64,000 nt of DNA. It comes from JAIESQ01 sp964495375 (GTDB taxonomy: Bacteria > Planctomycetota > Planctomycetia > Pirellulales > JAEUIK01). Under the pieces are notes generated by a model that searched no databases, was not told the DNA's origin, and worked only from the letters and a program-made list of their open reading frames with translations. The stretch lies in NCBI GenBank assembly GCA_964495375.1, contig CAZBWM010000019.1, positions 1-64,000 on the forward strand, given 5' to 3'. The position numbers were made by a program, and so were the translations under genes. Shown here one piece after another: positions 24,531-32,899 of the stretch (positions are counted from its first letter, which is position 1; each line of letters opens with the position of its first letter).

Positions 24531-26063
24531 TTACTGCATTCTGCTGAGAATCAGGATCAGGCAACCGATCGCGCCGGCGGCAGCCAGCACGGCGAGTCCC
24601 AACAGTACCGGCGGCAAACCCGATTTGCGCTGGATCTCCCCCAGCGACGACATCGATTTTCGCGACAGCCGCTGCACGCGGCTGAAGATCTCGCGCGAGT
24701 CGAACAACGGTCGCGTTTCTTCCGAGGCCGACGCGATCGGCACCGTCGATTGCGATAATTGGCTCGGGCTCTCCCCCGGCGGCTGCTCATTCGGCGCCAA
24801 GAAATCGAACGATGGCTGCGTGTCGGGCAACACCGCAACCGGTGGCGGAGTGGCATAACGGGGTGCAACGCCGACCGGTGGCCCCACCGGCGGCGGACCA
24901 ATCGGCGCTGCCCGCGCAGGGGTCGTCGCAACCGGCGTGGCTCGCGGCAGTGGTGGCGGCAACAGCGTGGCGACAGAAGCCCGCACGCGCACGCTCGAGG
25001 CATCGAGCCAGGGCTGGAGTCGCTCGGCCACGGCATCGGCCGTGGGGATGCGTTCGGCGACATCCTTGGCCATCATGTCGGCGATCACGTCGACAAACGG
25101 ATCGGCCAGGTCGGGGTTCAAACGCCGCGGATCGATTGGCTGCTGATTGAGATGGTGGTGCAATTTGTCGCGCGTGGTGCCCCCGGGGAAGGGCACCTTG
25201 CCAGTCACCGCGTAGTAGAGCGTACAACCCAGCCCGTAGACATCGCTGGCGGGCGTGAGCTGATCGGGCGTGCGGACCTGCTCGGGCGAGAGATAGTCGG
25301 CGGTGCCGACGATCCGGCCGCGCCGCCCGTCGCTTTCCATCTCGGCATCGAGAAAGTCGACGAGCCCCAGATCCGAAACTTTCGCGCGGCCATCGGGCGT
25401 GACGAGGATGTTCCCCGGCTTCACGTCGCGATGAATCAAGCCCCGTGAGTGGGCGTGCGCCAAACCGCGGGCCGCTTGCGCGATGATGCCGGCGGCGGTT
25501 TGCATGTCGAGCCGCCCGTGCCGGCGCACCAGGCGGCGCAAATCGGTGCCGGGGACGTATTCGGTTACCAAATAATGGACGTTGCCGTCGTGCCCTGCAT
25601 CGAGTGCTCGCACGAGGTTCTCGTGATCCAACTGCGCCTGAGCGCGAATCTCGCGCATGAAACTGGCGATGGCTTCGGGCGTCGACTTGTGTCGCGGCAA
25701 CACCTTGACAGCGACGACGCGCCCCATGAGCAAGTGTTCGGCCTTAAAAACCTGGCCCATCCCCCCCTGCCCTATCGAATCGATGACACGATACGGCCCG
25801 AGCGAGAAGCGTGCCCTGCCCAAGAGCAATTGATCGGCCTGCCAGCGATTGAGCCAGCCGCGCTCGACCAGGGCGGTGGCCAGTTGCTTGTCGGCTTTGT
25901 CAGAATGAGGGGCCGACGCGTCGCTGGGCTGCCCCTCACCGGGCACACCGCCAGCCGCGGCGGCCGCCAATTGGGCGGTCACTTCATCCAACTGCGCCTG
26001 GCTCACCAGACCGCTGGTCAGCACCGCGGCGCGAAACGGCGGTTTCGCGGGTACTTGCGTCAC
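24531..26063 (-). CDS. transmembrane Ser/Thr protein kinase with short C-terminal anchor
   Basis: A 510-aa kinase convergent with the ExbB/ExbD cluster. It shares the N-terminal helical domain with the larger kinase (LVERGWLNRWQADQLLLGRA). The kinase domain shows SIGQGGMG, VAVKVLPR, IHRDVKPGN, DLG (for DFG), SPEQ (for APE) and DVYGLGCTLY. A Pro-rich cytosolic linker is followed by a single C-terminal span (about 488-508) and no external domain, so its input must come from the cytosol or the membrane. The start is uncertain: GTG at 26063 is used (MTQVPAKPPF...), with TTG at 26105 possible; there is no ATG. Confidence 0.85.
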   Translation of the reverse strand: MTQVPAKPPFRAAVLTSGLVSQAQLDEVTAQLAAAAAGGVPGEGQPSDASAPHSDKADKQLATALVERGWLNRWQADQLLLGRARFSLGPYRVIDSIGQGGMGQVFKAEHLLMGRVVAVKVLPRHKSTPEAIASFMREIRAQAQLDHENLVRALDAGHDGNVHYLVTEYVPGTDLRRLVRRHGRLDMQTAAGIIAQAARGLAHAHSRGLIHRDVKPGNILVTPDGRAKVSDLGLVDFLDAEMESDGRRGRIVGTADYLSPEQVRTPDQLTPASDVYGLGCTLYYAVTGKVPFPGGTTRDKLHHHLNQQPIDPRRLNPDLADPFVDVIADMMAKDVAERIPTADAVAERLQPWLDASSVRVRASVATLLPPPLPRATPVATTPARAAPIGPPPVGPPVGVAPRYATPPPVAVLPDTQPSFDFLAPNEQPPGESPSQLSQSTVPIASASEETRPLFDSREIFSRVQRLSRKSMSSLGEIQRKSGLPPVLLGLAVLAAAGAIGCLILILSRMQ

Positions 26064-26427
26064 GCTTTGACCGTCAAGAGTTCTCAGAAACAAACACAAA
26101 AGCAACGGCTCGCGGGCAGCACCATTGCCGGTATCGAACTCGAATTGAAACGCTTCTCGAACTGCGCTGAGTCAATTTCAGATGTGTCGATCTAAGGAGA
26201 AGTGGCCTGCGAGCGGCCAACCAGCCCAGCCCCGCGAGAGCTTGTGAGCGCGGGCCAGCCAGCAGTGTTCCAGCCTACCCAAGCGTCAGGGCTTCGCCAA
26301 GACTTAAGGTGGAATTGTTGGCGGTAGTCGGGGCCGATTTTCCCCCGCTTTCAGCATAATCGGGCTGTATGGTAACTTATTGGGAAGCCGCCACGTGCGA
26401 CATCCACTAGCTAAGCGAGGCATCCCG
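26064..26427. other. intergenic with one GC hairpin
   Basis: A 364-nt spacer. An inverted CCCGCG/CGCGGG pair (26231-26254) is followed by GCCAGCAGTG, a fragment of the dispersed repeat seen elsewhere in the window. A CATAAT (26355-26360) could be the -10 of the toxin-antitoxin operon. Nothing else was seen. Confidence 0.4.
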
Positions 26428-26673
26428 ATGAGTTACCCGTTTCCACCCGACCTACTGCGGCTGGTCAACGAGCGCATGGCTCTGGGAAACTACGAGTCGG
26501 AAGATGCCCTCTTGGTCGACGCGCTTACGGCACTTGAACACATCGAGCGACGAGCCGACGAACTTCGCGAGGAGATCGGGCGGCGAGTGGCAACGGCCGG
26601 TGGCCCTTCGTCCCAGCCCCTCGATCGCGACGCGTTCAAACGTGAAGTACGTAGCGAGCAAGGACGAGGTTAA
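26428..26673 (+). CDS. parD: ParD-like antitoxin
   Basis: An 81-aa protein with the shape of a ParD/CopG-family antitoxin: a short beta strand and two helices at the N-terminus (FPPDLLRLVNERMALGNYES, then EDALLVDALTALEHIE) for DNA binding and dimerisation, and a charged C-terminal tail that would wrap the toxin. The gene lies 9 nt before a ParE-like toxin gene, the standard order. ATG at 26428 has GCGAGG 8 nt upstream. Antitoxin/toxin complexes of this family normally repress their own promoter. Confidence 0.8.
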   Translation: MSYPFPPDLLRLVNERMALGNYESEDALLVDALTALEHIERRADELREEIGRRVATAGGPSSQPLDRDAFKREVRSEQGRG

Positions 26674-26682
26674 CCCACAGCG

Positions 26683-26988
26683 ATGCCTTGTGTCGTTTAC
26701 TTGCCGGCCGCGAGAGCCGATCTCAAACAAATCTGGAAGTACGTTGCCGAGCGATCCGGTAGCTACGACGTGGCCGACAAATTGATCGATTCGCTCGATG
26801 ACACGGCCCAAGCCTACGCTCAGCAGCCCGACCTGGGAGAACTCCGACCCGATCTCGCGCGCGATCTGCGTTCCTTTCGCCTCGGACGATACGTCGCGCT
26901 TTACCTCCCGCGCACCGACGGGATCGAGGTCGTGCAGATCATGCACGGAGCACGCGATATTCCGGCGCAGTTTCGCCGGCACACGTAA
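26683..26988 (+). CDS. parE: ParE/RelE-superfamily toxin
   Basis: A 101-aa toxin-like protein. The N-terminus VYLPAARADLKQIWKYVAE and the C-terminal strands RSFRLGRYVALYLPRTDGIEVVQIMHGARDI match the ParE layout (a helical hairpin and a beta sheet ending in the hallmark (I/L)xHgaRD). ParE proteins poison DNA gyrase, whereas RelE relatives cut mRNA; the lack of an obvious RelE catalytic set and the ParD partner favour ParE. It follows the antitoxin by 9 nt on one transcript. Confidence 0.85.
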   Translation: MPCVVYLPAARADLKQIWKYVAERSGSYDVADKLIDSLDDTAQAYAQQPDLGELRPDLARDLRSFRLGRYVALYLPRTDGIEVVQIMHGARDIPAQFRRHT

Positions 26989-27021
26989 ATCTTGCGTCAT
27001 CAGGATGCTCTTGTGCCAACC

Positions 27022-27675
27022 ATGAACGACCCGCTCATTCCACCCCGCTTCTTGTTCCGCCTGGCGGCCGTGTGCCGTTACCGCAATCCCCCCTGGCCGC
27101 TCGAAAAAGCCCCGCTCGACGAGGCCTTTCGTCTGCCCGACTTCGAAACGCTCGACGGTGGCCGGGCCATGGCCGAAGTGCGCGCCGCCTGGAGCGAGGC
27201 CGGGCTGGCCTTCACGGTGCGCGTGTCGGGCAAACGGACGCCAGTTCGCTGCGACGAAGGACGCTACCTGCAGAGCGACGCCGTGCATTTCTGGATTGAT
27301 ACGCGCCATACTTACGACGTCCATCGGGCGAGCCGCTTCTGCCATCGCTTCTATGTATTGCCGACCGGTGGTGGGCAGCGCCGCGACGAGCCGGTCATCG
27401 AGCAGTTGATGATCAACCGCGCACGCGAAGACGCCCGTCGCGTGCGCCCCGGCGAGCTCAAAGCCCGCAGCGAGCGCCGCGTCGACGGCTACCTGGTCGA
27501 GTTGTTTTTGCCGGCGACGGCGCTGGGAGGTTTCGACCCGGCCGAACACCCCCGGCTCGGCTTTACCTACGCGGTTTTCGATCACGAACTGGGGACACAA
27601 ACCTTCGCCAGCGGCGGTGAGTTCCCCTACGACGACGACCCCAGCACCTGGGGTACGCTCGAGCTGGTCCGCTGA
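27022..27675 (+). CDS. CBM9/DOMON-like protein, 217 aa
   Basis: The protein resembles the CBM9-like fold found in many planctomycete proteins, a beta sandwich that binds sugars or haem. Typical segments are AEVRAAWSEAGLAFTVRVSG, DAVHFWIDTR, FCHRFYVLP and RVDGYLVELFLPATALGGFDP, ending in GFTYAVFDHELG. There is no signal peptide, so this copy appears cytosolic. It is not clearly part of the toxin-antitoxin operon, although it starts only 33 nt after the toxin stop. ATG at 27022 is used; a start at 26992 would add ten residues. Fold assignment is likely, function unknown. Confidence 0.7.
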   Translation: MNDPLIPPRFLFRLAAVCRYRNPPWPLEKAPLDEAFRLPDFETLDGGRAMAEVRAAWSEAGLAFTVRVSGKRTPVRCDEGRYLQSDAVHFWIDTRHTYDVHRASRFCHRFYVLPTGGGQRRDEPVIEQLMINRAREDARRVRPGELKARSERRVDGYLVELFLPATALGGFDPAEHPRLGFTYAVFDHELGTQTFASGGEFPYDDDPSTWGTLELVR

Positions 27676-27696
27676 AACGGATCGCCAGGCCAGCGT

Positions 27697-28341
27697 CTAC
27701 GCTTCTCCCTTGATGTACGTCCAATCGAAGCGCTCGATGAACGTGCGGTGGAAATGGTTGTCAGGCTGCGACACCGTGCGGTGCATCCGTTTGACCGCCG
27801 AGCGAAAGTCGACGTCGAGCGCCCACGGATCGACCTTCAGGCCGGCCGCCGTTTCGGTATAGAGCCGGTCTCCCAGCTTCTCGAAGCCGCCGTGCTTGAC
27901 GTACGCGCCGTGCGCCAGGCCGTTGCGGAACGAGTGCCACATCCAGCGCGAATAGGTATCGACGCCGGCCGGCGGGTTCTGCGGTCGATCGGCCCACGAG
28001 CGATCCATGAAGCCGGTAACAAAGGTGTGGAAGGCTTGCGCGTTGGTAACCATCGACGACGTGAGAAAATGCCCCAGCGCCTCCATGGCGCACATCAACG
28101 AGTTACCCCACAGGATGAGCACCGAGGCCTCGCGGTGGGCCTGATGCTTGGGCGAGTCGTGCTCGTCCAACAGGATGGCCAGCGGCTCGAGCACTACAAA
28201 GTCGTAACGGCGGCGGAAATACTCGAACTTGCCCGCGTTCGAGAGCATCTCCAGGCGTGGGCGGTCGTAGTCGATAAACAGGCTCAGCGCCTGCTCTTCG
28301 ATAACGACTCGAATGCCATGATCCTCAGGCAGCTCGCTCAT
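27697..28341 (-). CDS. helical hypothetical protein with HEPN-like RNxxxH motif
   Basis: A 214-aa cytosolic protein convergent with the CBM9-like gene. Most of it is predicted by eye to be helical (WGNSLMCAMEALGHFLTSSM, AFHTFVTGFMDRSW). It contains WHSFRNGLAHGAYVKHGG: an R-N-x3-H motif of the type found at the active site of HEPN-domain nucleases and in many non-catalytic HEPN proteins. No nucleotidyltransferase partner is adjacent. The match rests on this motif and helical context only; the protein could equally be an unrelated helical family. Confidence 0.6.
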   Translation of the reverse strand: MSELPEDHGIRVVIEEQALSLFIDYDRPRLEMLSNAGKFEYFRRRYDFVVLEPLAILLDEHDSPKHQAHREASVLILWGNSLMCAMEALGHFLTSSMVTNAQAFHTFVTGFMDRSWADRPQNPPAGVDTYSRWMWHSFRNGLAHGAYVKHGGFEKLGDRLYTETAAGLKVDPWALDVDFRSAVKRMHRTVSQPDNHFHRTFIERFDWTYIKGEA

Positions 28342-28958
28342 GGGCGGCCATTCAATTCGGCGCTTGCTCGGTTCAAAGCGGGGTGGGCAATGGGCGGGCG
28401 TTGGCGGCTGGCGGCGGCGACCTGCATGCTTGCGAACCGAATCGCCCGGCCGACAACCTCCCGCAGGTTAGCCTGCCTGAGGTCGAGTGGCTAGCGACCG
28501 CGTTTGCAGCGGTTGGATCTGCCCGTCCTGTTCTGCCCATGTTACCGCTCGCGCATCGTACCACCTGGCGCAGGTCTCTCGCAACGGCCACGCCACTGCG
28601 GTGGTAATACCATTTGATTCGTTCGAAGTTAGCCTGGCGACGGCGGGCAGACCCTGCACGACCGTGCCCGCTTGGTAGTACGAGTCTTCACCGCTGCTCT
28701 GGCTGACGCGAATGTTCGTGTGTCCTGGGCCGCGAAGGGGACGAATTCACCTCCCCTCGCAGCGCTTCGGCAAGCCCTCATTTCTCACCCGCCATGTGCC
28801 AGGCGGAGCCCAAACCCTTGGCTGGCTTCGTCGCAGCAGGCGTCTCGGTCCTCAGGGAATAAGCAGTACACCTCCGATCGGCGCTTTCTGGCAACTTGCC
28901 GGTAGCTCGTCGGAAACGACTCCAGCCCCCGGGGCGCACCGCGAGCGGGCGTGCCGCG

Positions 28959-29030
28959 GTGCAACTGTGTAATCGTGCAACTGTGCAACTGTGTAATCGT
29001 CTAATGGTGTAGTCGTGTAATCGTGCGAAC
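28959..29030. repeat. 8-bp tandem repeat array, nine units
   Basis: Nine consecutive 8-mers fill 72 bp exactly. Three read GTGCAACT, three GTGTAATC, and the others are single-step variants (GTCTAATG, GTGTAGTC, GTGCGAAC). Each unit starts with GT, and the period is 8, not a multiple of 3, so it is not a coding repeat. Confidence 0.85.
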
Positions 29031-29653
29031 GGTCTTTGCAGTGCGCGCACAGGCCGCAGGCGGTTGGTTGTGCCGACCTGGTGCGGCCTGCGCACACGGC
29101 GATTGGCTCGCGACAGCTTGGGCGCGAAATTGGTTTTCAAGATCCTGGATCGGGCGCCACGGCGCACGAGCCACGGCATACGAGCAATGGCGCACGAACT
29201 ACCGAGGGGGACTGGCACCTGCTCTCGGCCGGTGCGCGCCGATCGACACGGCGTCGCACTCCGAAGTACGCACCACTCCCCCCCGCTGCTCTTCGCCGCC
29301 TGCGCGGCTGACGACGATCCTACGAAGGCGGTCGCGCGACACCCAGGCGGACAGAAGTCCTTCCGGGCGGCGCTGGAACCGCGAACGTTTTCGAGAACCG
29401 TGTCGAGAACCGGAACGACTCCAGTCCTCGGCGCGGCGTGCATCGTCACCGCGTGCCGAAGGCGGGCCACTCAACACCAGGATCGCTGAAACCCGGAGGA
29501 ACCGGATGGGTGGCGATTCATAGGGAATTGCCCACAATCCGGCACAATACTCAACAGGGAGCGAACTCGGCCATGAGGGCCACTATCGGCAATACTTGCC
29601 GCGACTCTGATTCATTCTAGGGGCGAGTGGTCCACTCGTCAAGATGTTTTAGA

Positions 29654-29665
29654 ACAAAATTTTGT
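29654..29665. promoter_or_regulatory. AT-rich 12-bp palindrome, possible operator
   Basis: ACAAAATTTTGT is a perfect palindrome in an unusually AT-rich patch (29641-29675) about 110 nt upstream of the small membrane protein gene at 29777. It could be a repressor site or part of a promoter; sequence symmetry is the only support. Confidence 0.3.
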
Positions 29666-29776
29666 ATCTTTTTAGGCGTTTGCGCCGCCCTCAGGGCGTG
29701 GCTGGGTGTTGCCTGGATCGACTTGGCGATCGGCGTGAAATCGCCAGCGGTTGCGCACACGGCTATCCTGAACGGC

Positions 29777-30142
29777 ATGGACGAGCAGCCCGAGATTCAG
29801 CAAACCGAGAGACGGCAAGCCAAGCGACGCTGGTTCCGCTTTCGGCTCTCGACGGTGCTGATTCTGACCGCGATTGCGGCGTGGGGGATGGCGTTGCAAC
29901 TGCCAGGAATAGAATTCACGCGACGACCATATCCGCCCCCGCACGTACCATCGAGCGTCCATTTTCACGTATTTGTGTTTGCGGAAAACGGTACTTGCTA
30001 CCGCGTCTTTTGGCACATTCAATTGCGATGGGCGTTGCTAGGACCCGTTGCCGCCCTAACCGCCTTCCTCGCTTGGAAAGCCGCGTGGGCCGTGGTCGAC
30101 GGCGGCGCCGCCGAGAACGCCCAGCATGAACGGCCCCTGTAG
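29777..30142 (+). CDS. small membrane protein, 121 aa
   Basis: A basic cytosolic N-terminus (RRQAKRRWFRFRLSTVLIL) leads into a first span (LSTVLILTAIAAWGMALQL); a central external segment with FHVFVFAENGTCYRVFWHI follows, then a second span (WALLGPVAALTAFLAWKAAWAVV). The RWFRFRLSTVL start is a pattern frequent in small planctomycete membrane proteins. ATG at 29777 begins this pattern; the frame stays open upstream to 29627 but that part looks non-coding. Function unknown. Confidence 0.65.
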   Translation: MDEQPEIQQTERRQAKRRWFRFRLSTVLILTAIAAWGMALQLPGIEFTRRPYPPPHVPSSVHFHVFVFAENGTCYRVFWHIQLRWALLGPVAALTAFLAWKAAWAVVDGGAAENAQHERPL

Positions 30143-30173
30143 GGCCGAATGCGATTTGTGGAAAAGCTCGCGA

Positions 30174-30193
30174 CACAGGGCTCACGCCCTGTG
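30174..30193. repeat. perfect 8-bp hairpin after the membrane protein gene
   Basis: CACAGGGC, a 4-nt loop and GCCCTGTG form a perfect hairpin 30 nt after the stop at 30142. Without a T run it is a weak terminator candidate; it may equally be a fragment of a palindromic repeat. Confidence 0.4.
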
Positions 30194-30429
30194 CTGAGAG
30201 AAGCGGCCCTGCCGCAAGACAGAGGACAGCGCGCGACCATACACCACCTTCCCGAGTCGGCGACACTGTTGACTCGCCTCTGATTGCCTTACAATCTCTC
30301 GGAGTCATTCAGAAGTTCTATCGTCTCTAAAGCTTCGCACGGTTTCGCAGGCCGGTTGATCGTAAGCCGCTTACTCGCGCCTTTGGGCAAGGTGTGGCGC
30401 GGCGCCCGTTTCTCTTTGACGTGACAACC

Positions 30430-32172
30430 ATGCCTGACGAATTGACGGACGCCTTGCGGAGCCATTTCGGCTTCGAGCAATTTTTGCCCGGCCAACGTGA
30501 AGTGATCGAGCACCTGCTGGCCGGGCGCTCGGCCGTGGCGGTCTTCCCGACGGGGGCTGGCAAGTCGCTCTGCTTTCAATTGCCGGCCTTGCTGCTGGAC
30601 GGGGTCACGCTGGTCGTCTCCCCCTTGATCGCGCTGATGAAGGATCAGATTGATGCCTTGACGGCGCGCGGCATCGCGGCGGCCCGGCTCGATTCGACCT
30701 TGTCGCTCGACCAGTATCGCGACGTGATGCGGCGCGTGCGCAATGGCAAGTTGCGACTGCTGTACGTCGCGCCCGAGCGTTTTCAGAACGAACGCTTTCG
30801 CGAAGTGCTCGAGCATACGCAGGTGTCGCTGTTCGCGGTCGACGAGGCGCACTGCATTTCGGAATGGGGGCATAACTTTCGGCCCGACTATTTGAAGCTG
30901 GTGCAGTTCGCCCGGCGTACGAAGGCCGAGCGGTTGTTGGCGCTTACGGCCACAGCCACGCCCAAGGTGATGGACGATATCTGCCGGGCGTTCGAGATTT
31001 CGCCGGCGGCGGCCGTGCGCAATAGTTGCTACCGGCCGAATCTGACCGTGCTGACGACGCCGATCGATGCGGCTTCGCGCGATACGCTGTTGGTCGAGCG
31101 GTTGCGCTCGCGCGAGCGCGGGCCAACGATCGTTTACGTCACCTTGCAGCGGACGGCCGAAGAAGTTGCCGAGCGACTATCGGCGGCAGGTTTTGCAGCG
31201 GCCGCTTATCACGCCGGCATGGAAGATGAGGATCGTGCCCGGGTGCAGGACGAGTTCATGCAGTCGGCGGCCGGCATCGTCGTGGCGACGATCGCGTTCG
31301 GCATGGGGATCGACAAGTCGGACATCCGCTACGTCTATCACTACAACCTGTCGAAGAGCCTGGAGAATTTTTCGCAGGAGATTGGCCGCGCGGGGCGCGA
31401 CGGCGCGCCGAGCACTTGCGAGATGTTCGTTTGTACCGACGACTTGCGGCAACTGGAAGCCTTCGCGTATGGCGACACCCCGCAGCGCGAGGCGGTCGAG
31501 CGGCTCGTGGCCGAGCTGTTCGGCCAAGGAGATCGCGTCGACGTCAGCTATGCGGAGCTGTCGAAGTCGTGCGACATCCGCCTGCTGGTCGTGCGGACGA
31601 TCATGACCTATCTGGAGCTCGACGGTTATCTGGCGGGGGGCACGCCGTACTACGCGACGTACAAGTTCAAGCCGCGGGCACCGAGCGCGCAGATATTAGC
31701 CGAGTTCGACGGGGAGCGGCGGCAGTTTCTCGAAGGGATGTTTCGCCAGACGAAGAAGGCCAAAACCTGGGTGCAGATCGACGTCGATCGTGCGGCCCGG
31801 GCGCTCGACGCGACGCGCGACCGCGTGGTCCGCGCACTCGACTATCTGGCCGAGCGCGGCTGGCTCGAGCTGCAAGCGACCGGTACGCGCAATCAGTATC
31901 AGCGGCTGAAATCGCCGGACGATCCCACGGCGCTGGCCAGGCAGTTGCACAAACAATTGGTCGATCGCGAACAGCAGGAGATCGCGCGGTTGGGCCAGGT
32001 GCTGTCGCTGGCCGACGCGCCGGGCTGCCAGGTGGTGGCGCTGTGCCGTCACTTTGGCGAAACGCGCAGCGAGCCGTGCGGCCATTGCTCGCGCTGTTTG
32101 GAGGCGAGCGCGAGCCAGCACCCGCGGGCTGATGACGAGATCGATCGCAAGGTCGCGAGCAGGGCTGGCTAG
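30430..32172 (+). CDS. recQ: RecQ-family ATP-dependent DNA helicase
   Basis: A 580-aa 3'-5' DNA helicase for recombination and fork repair. RecA-like domain 1 has motif 0 (FGFEQFLPGQREVI), Walker A FPTGAGKS, and the DEAH box with the RecQ aromatic loop (DEAHCISEWGHNFRPDY). Domain 2 has YHAGMEDEDRARVQDEFM and QEIGRAGRDG. A helical/winged-helix-like segment follows, and only then the zinc site (ALCRHFGETRSEPCGHCSRC) at the C-terminus; in E. coli RecQ zinc precedes the winged helix. There is no HRDC domain. ATG at 30430 starts the conserved sequence. Confidence 0.92.
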   Translation: MPDELTDALRSHFGFEQFLPGQREVIEHLLAGRSAVAVFPTGAGKSLCFQLPALLLDGVTLVVSPLIALMKDQIDALTARGIAAARLDSTLSLDQYRDVMRRVRNGKLRLLYVAPERFQNERFREVLEHTQVSLFAVDEAHCISEWGHNFRPDYLKLVQFARRTKAERLLALTATATPKVMDDICRAFEISPAAAVRNSCYRPNLTVLTTPIDAASRDTLLVERLRSRERGPTIVYVTLQRTAEEVAERLSAAGFAAAAYHAGMEDEDRARVQDEFMQSAAGIVVATIAFGMGIDKSDIRYVYHYNLSKSLENFSQEIGRAGRDGAPSTCEMFVCTDDLRQLEAFAYGDTPQREAVERLVAELFGQGDRVDVSYAELSKSCDIRLLVVRTIMTYLELDGYLAGGTPYYATYKFKPRAPSAQILAEFDGERRQFLEGMFRQTKKAKTWVQIDVDRAARALDATRDRVVRALDYLAERGWLELQATGTRNQYQRLKSPDDPTALARQLHKQLVDREQQEIARLGQVLSLADAPGCQVVALCRHFGETRSEPCGHCSRCLEASASQHPRADDEIDRKVASRAG

Positions 32173-32246
32173 GCCGGCGGCAACCGCGTAAGCTGCCGGG
32201 ATTCCAGAGCACAATCATCTACGCCACGGATCATGAAGGAGTTGCC

Positions 32247-32507
32247 ATGAACAAGGACGAGATTCTCAAGAAGTTGGCGGCCGGCGAACTGGCGGTCGAA
32301 GAAGCCTCGAAGCTGTTGGCAGCCAGCGAGCCGAAGCGCGGGCAGCTCTACTGCAAGGTGAGCGAGAAGGGGGCCGTGAGCGTCTACGGTTTGCAGCGGA
32401 TGCCGGTTACGCTGTACGTCGAGCAGTGGGAGCGGCTCTTGGACTTCGGCGATCAGGTCCGCGAGTTCCTGAAGGAGAACGACGCCAAGCTGAAGCGGAA
32501 GGAGTAG
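32247..32507 (+). CDS. small SHOCT-like protein, 86 aa
   Basis: A small cytosolic protein with an N-terminal helical hairpin like the SHOCT-type module: MNKDEILKKLAAGELAVEEA, followed by SKLLA. A short basic strand region (GQLYCKVSEKGAVSVYGL) and a C-terminal charged helix (LLDFGDQVREFLKENDAKLK) complete it. The region GAVSVYGLQRMPVTLYVEQW suggests a small beta hairpin. ATG at 32247 follows AAGGAG closely, giving a good ribosome binding site. Function unknown; probably an oligomerising or nucleic-acid-associated small protein. Confidence 0.75.
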   Translation: MNKDEILKKLAAGELAVEEASKLLAASEPKRGQLYCKVSEKGAVSVYGLQRMPVTLYVEQWERLLDFGDQVREFLKENDAKLKRKE

Positions 32508-32534
32508 AGGGGAAGAGCGATTTTGTTCGCTTTT

Positions 32535-32696
32535 GTGCCAGTTTGCCGGCCCGCGAACGGTGCGTCCCGCTAGTCGGCAGATGCCCGGCAAGCAGTGCTG
32601 AGCTCGCGCGAATGACCCCGCACTGCTTGTTCGTCGGCGACGCGAATCATTGCATTTGCGACGCGTACTTCGCCGACTGCCAAGCAGTGGCACACC
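32535..32696 (-). repeat. dispersed 162-bp mosaic repeat, copy A
   Basis: Runs from GTGCCAGTTTGCCGGC to GCCGACTGCCAAGCAGTGG plus CACACC. The reverse complement of 41075-41235 shares these ends and the internal blocks CGGCAAGCAGTGCT and GCACTGCTTGTTCGTCGGCG in the same order, with different sequence between. It is therefore a family of mosaic, partly palindromic elements without a reading frame. Confidence 0.75.
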
Positions 32697-32794
32697 GCGC
32701 AACATTTCTGCGTCGTGGTTTCTCGGTGAGGGGCCGAGGGGGACAGGTACATGTTTTCGGCCGGCGTGTGCTGGTTCAGACAACGTCTCACGCC

Positions 32795-32854
32795 AGTGTA
32801 GTCATCACGCTCCGCGTGATGAAATTCCGTCACGCGGAGCGTGACGACTACACT
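32795..32854. repeat. 60-bp near-perfect inverted repeat
   Basis: Arms 32795-32820 and 32829-32854 match at 24 of 26 positions around an 8-nt loop (GAAATTCC). Arms start AGTGTAGTC and contain CACGCTCCGCGTGA, itself a palindrome. It is followed directly by GCAGTGGCACCC, part of the dispersed repeat. It lies between the converging small gene at 32247 and the flavoprotein. Confidence 0.85.
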
Positions 32855-32899
32855 GCAGTGGCACCCGACGTCGGATCGAGTGGCGTACGGCAACGGTCG

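Larger units (their letters stand above)
28342..29776. other. gene-poor stretch with repeats
   Basis: About 1.4 kb without a convincing gene. Frames on both strands are short, Arg/Cys-rich and overlap one another, as expected by chance at this base composition. The stretch holds an 8-bp tandem array (28959-29030) and, near its right end, an AT-rich segment with a 12-bp palindrome (29654-29665). It may be decayed DNA; no source gene was recognised. Confidence 0.5.

Noticed and set aside
28959..29030. Possible CRISPR array
   Set aside because: Units are contiguous 8-mers without spacers and no cas genes are present.
28778..29470. 230-codon minus-strand frame in the gene-poor stretch
   Set aside because: It reads through the 8-bp tandem array, is Arg/Cys/His-rich and has no ribosome site; overlapping frames on both strands look equally random.
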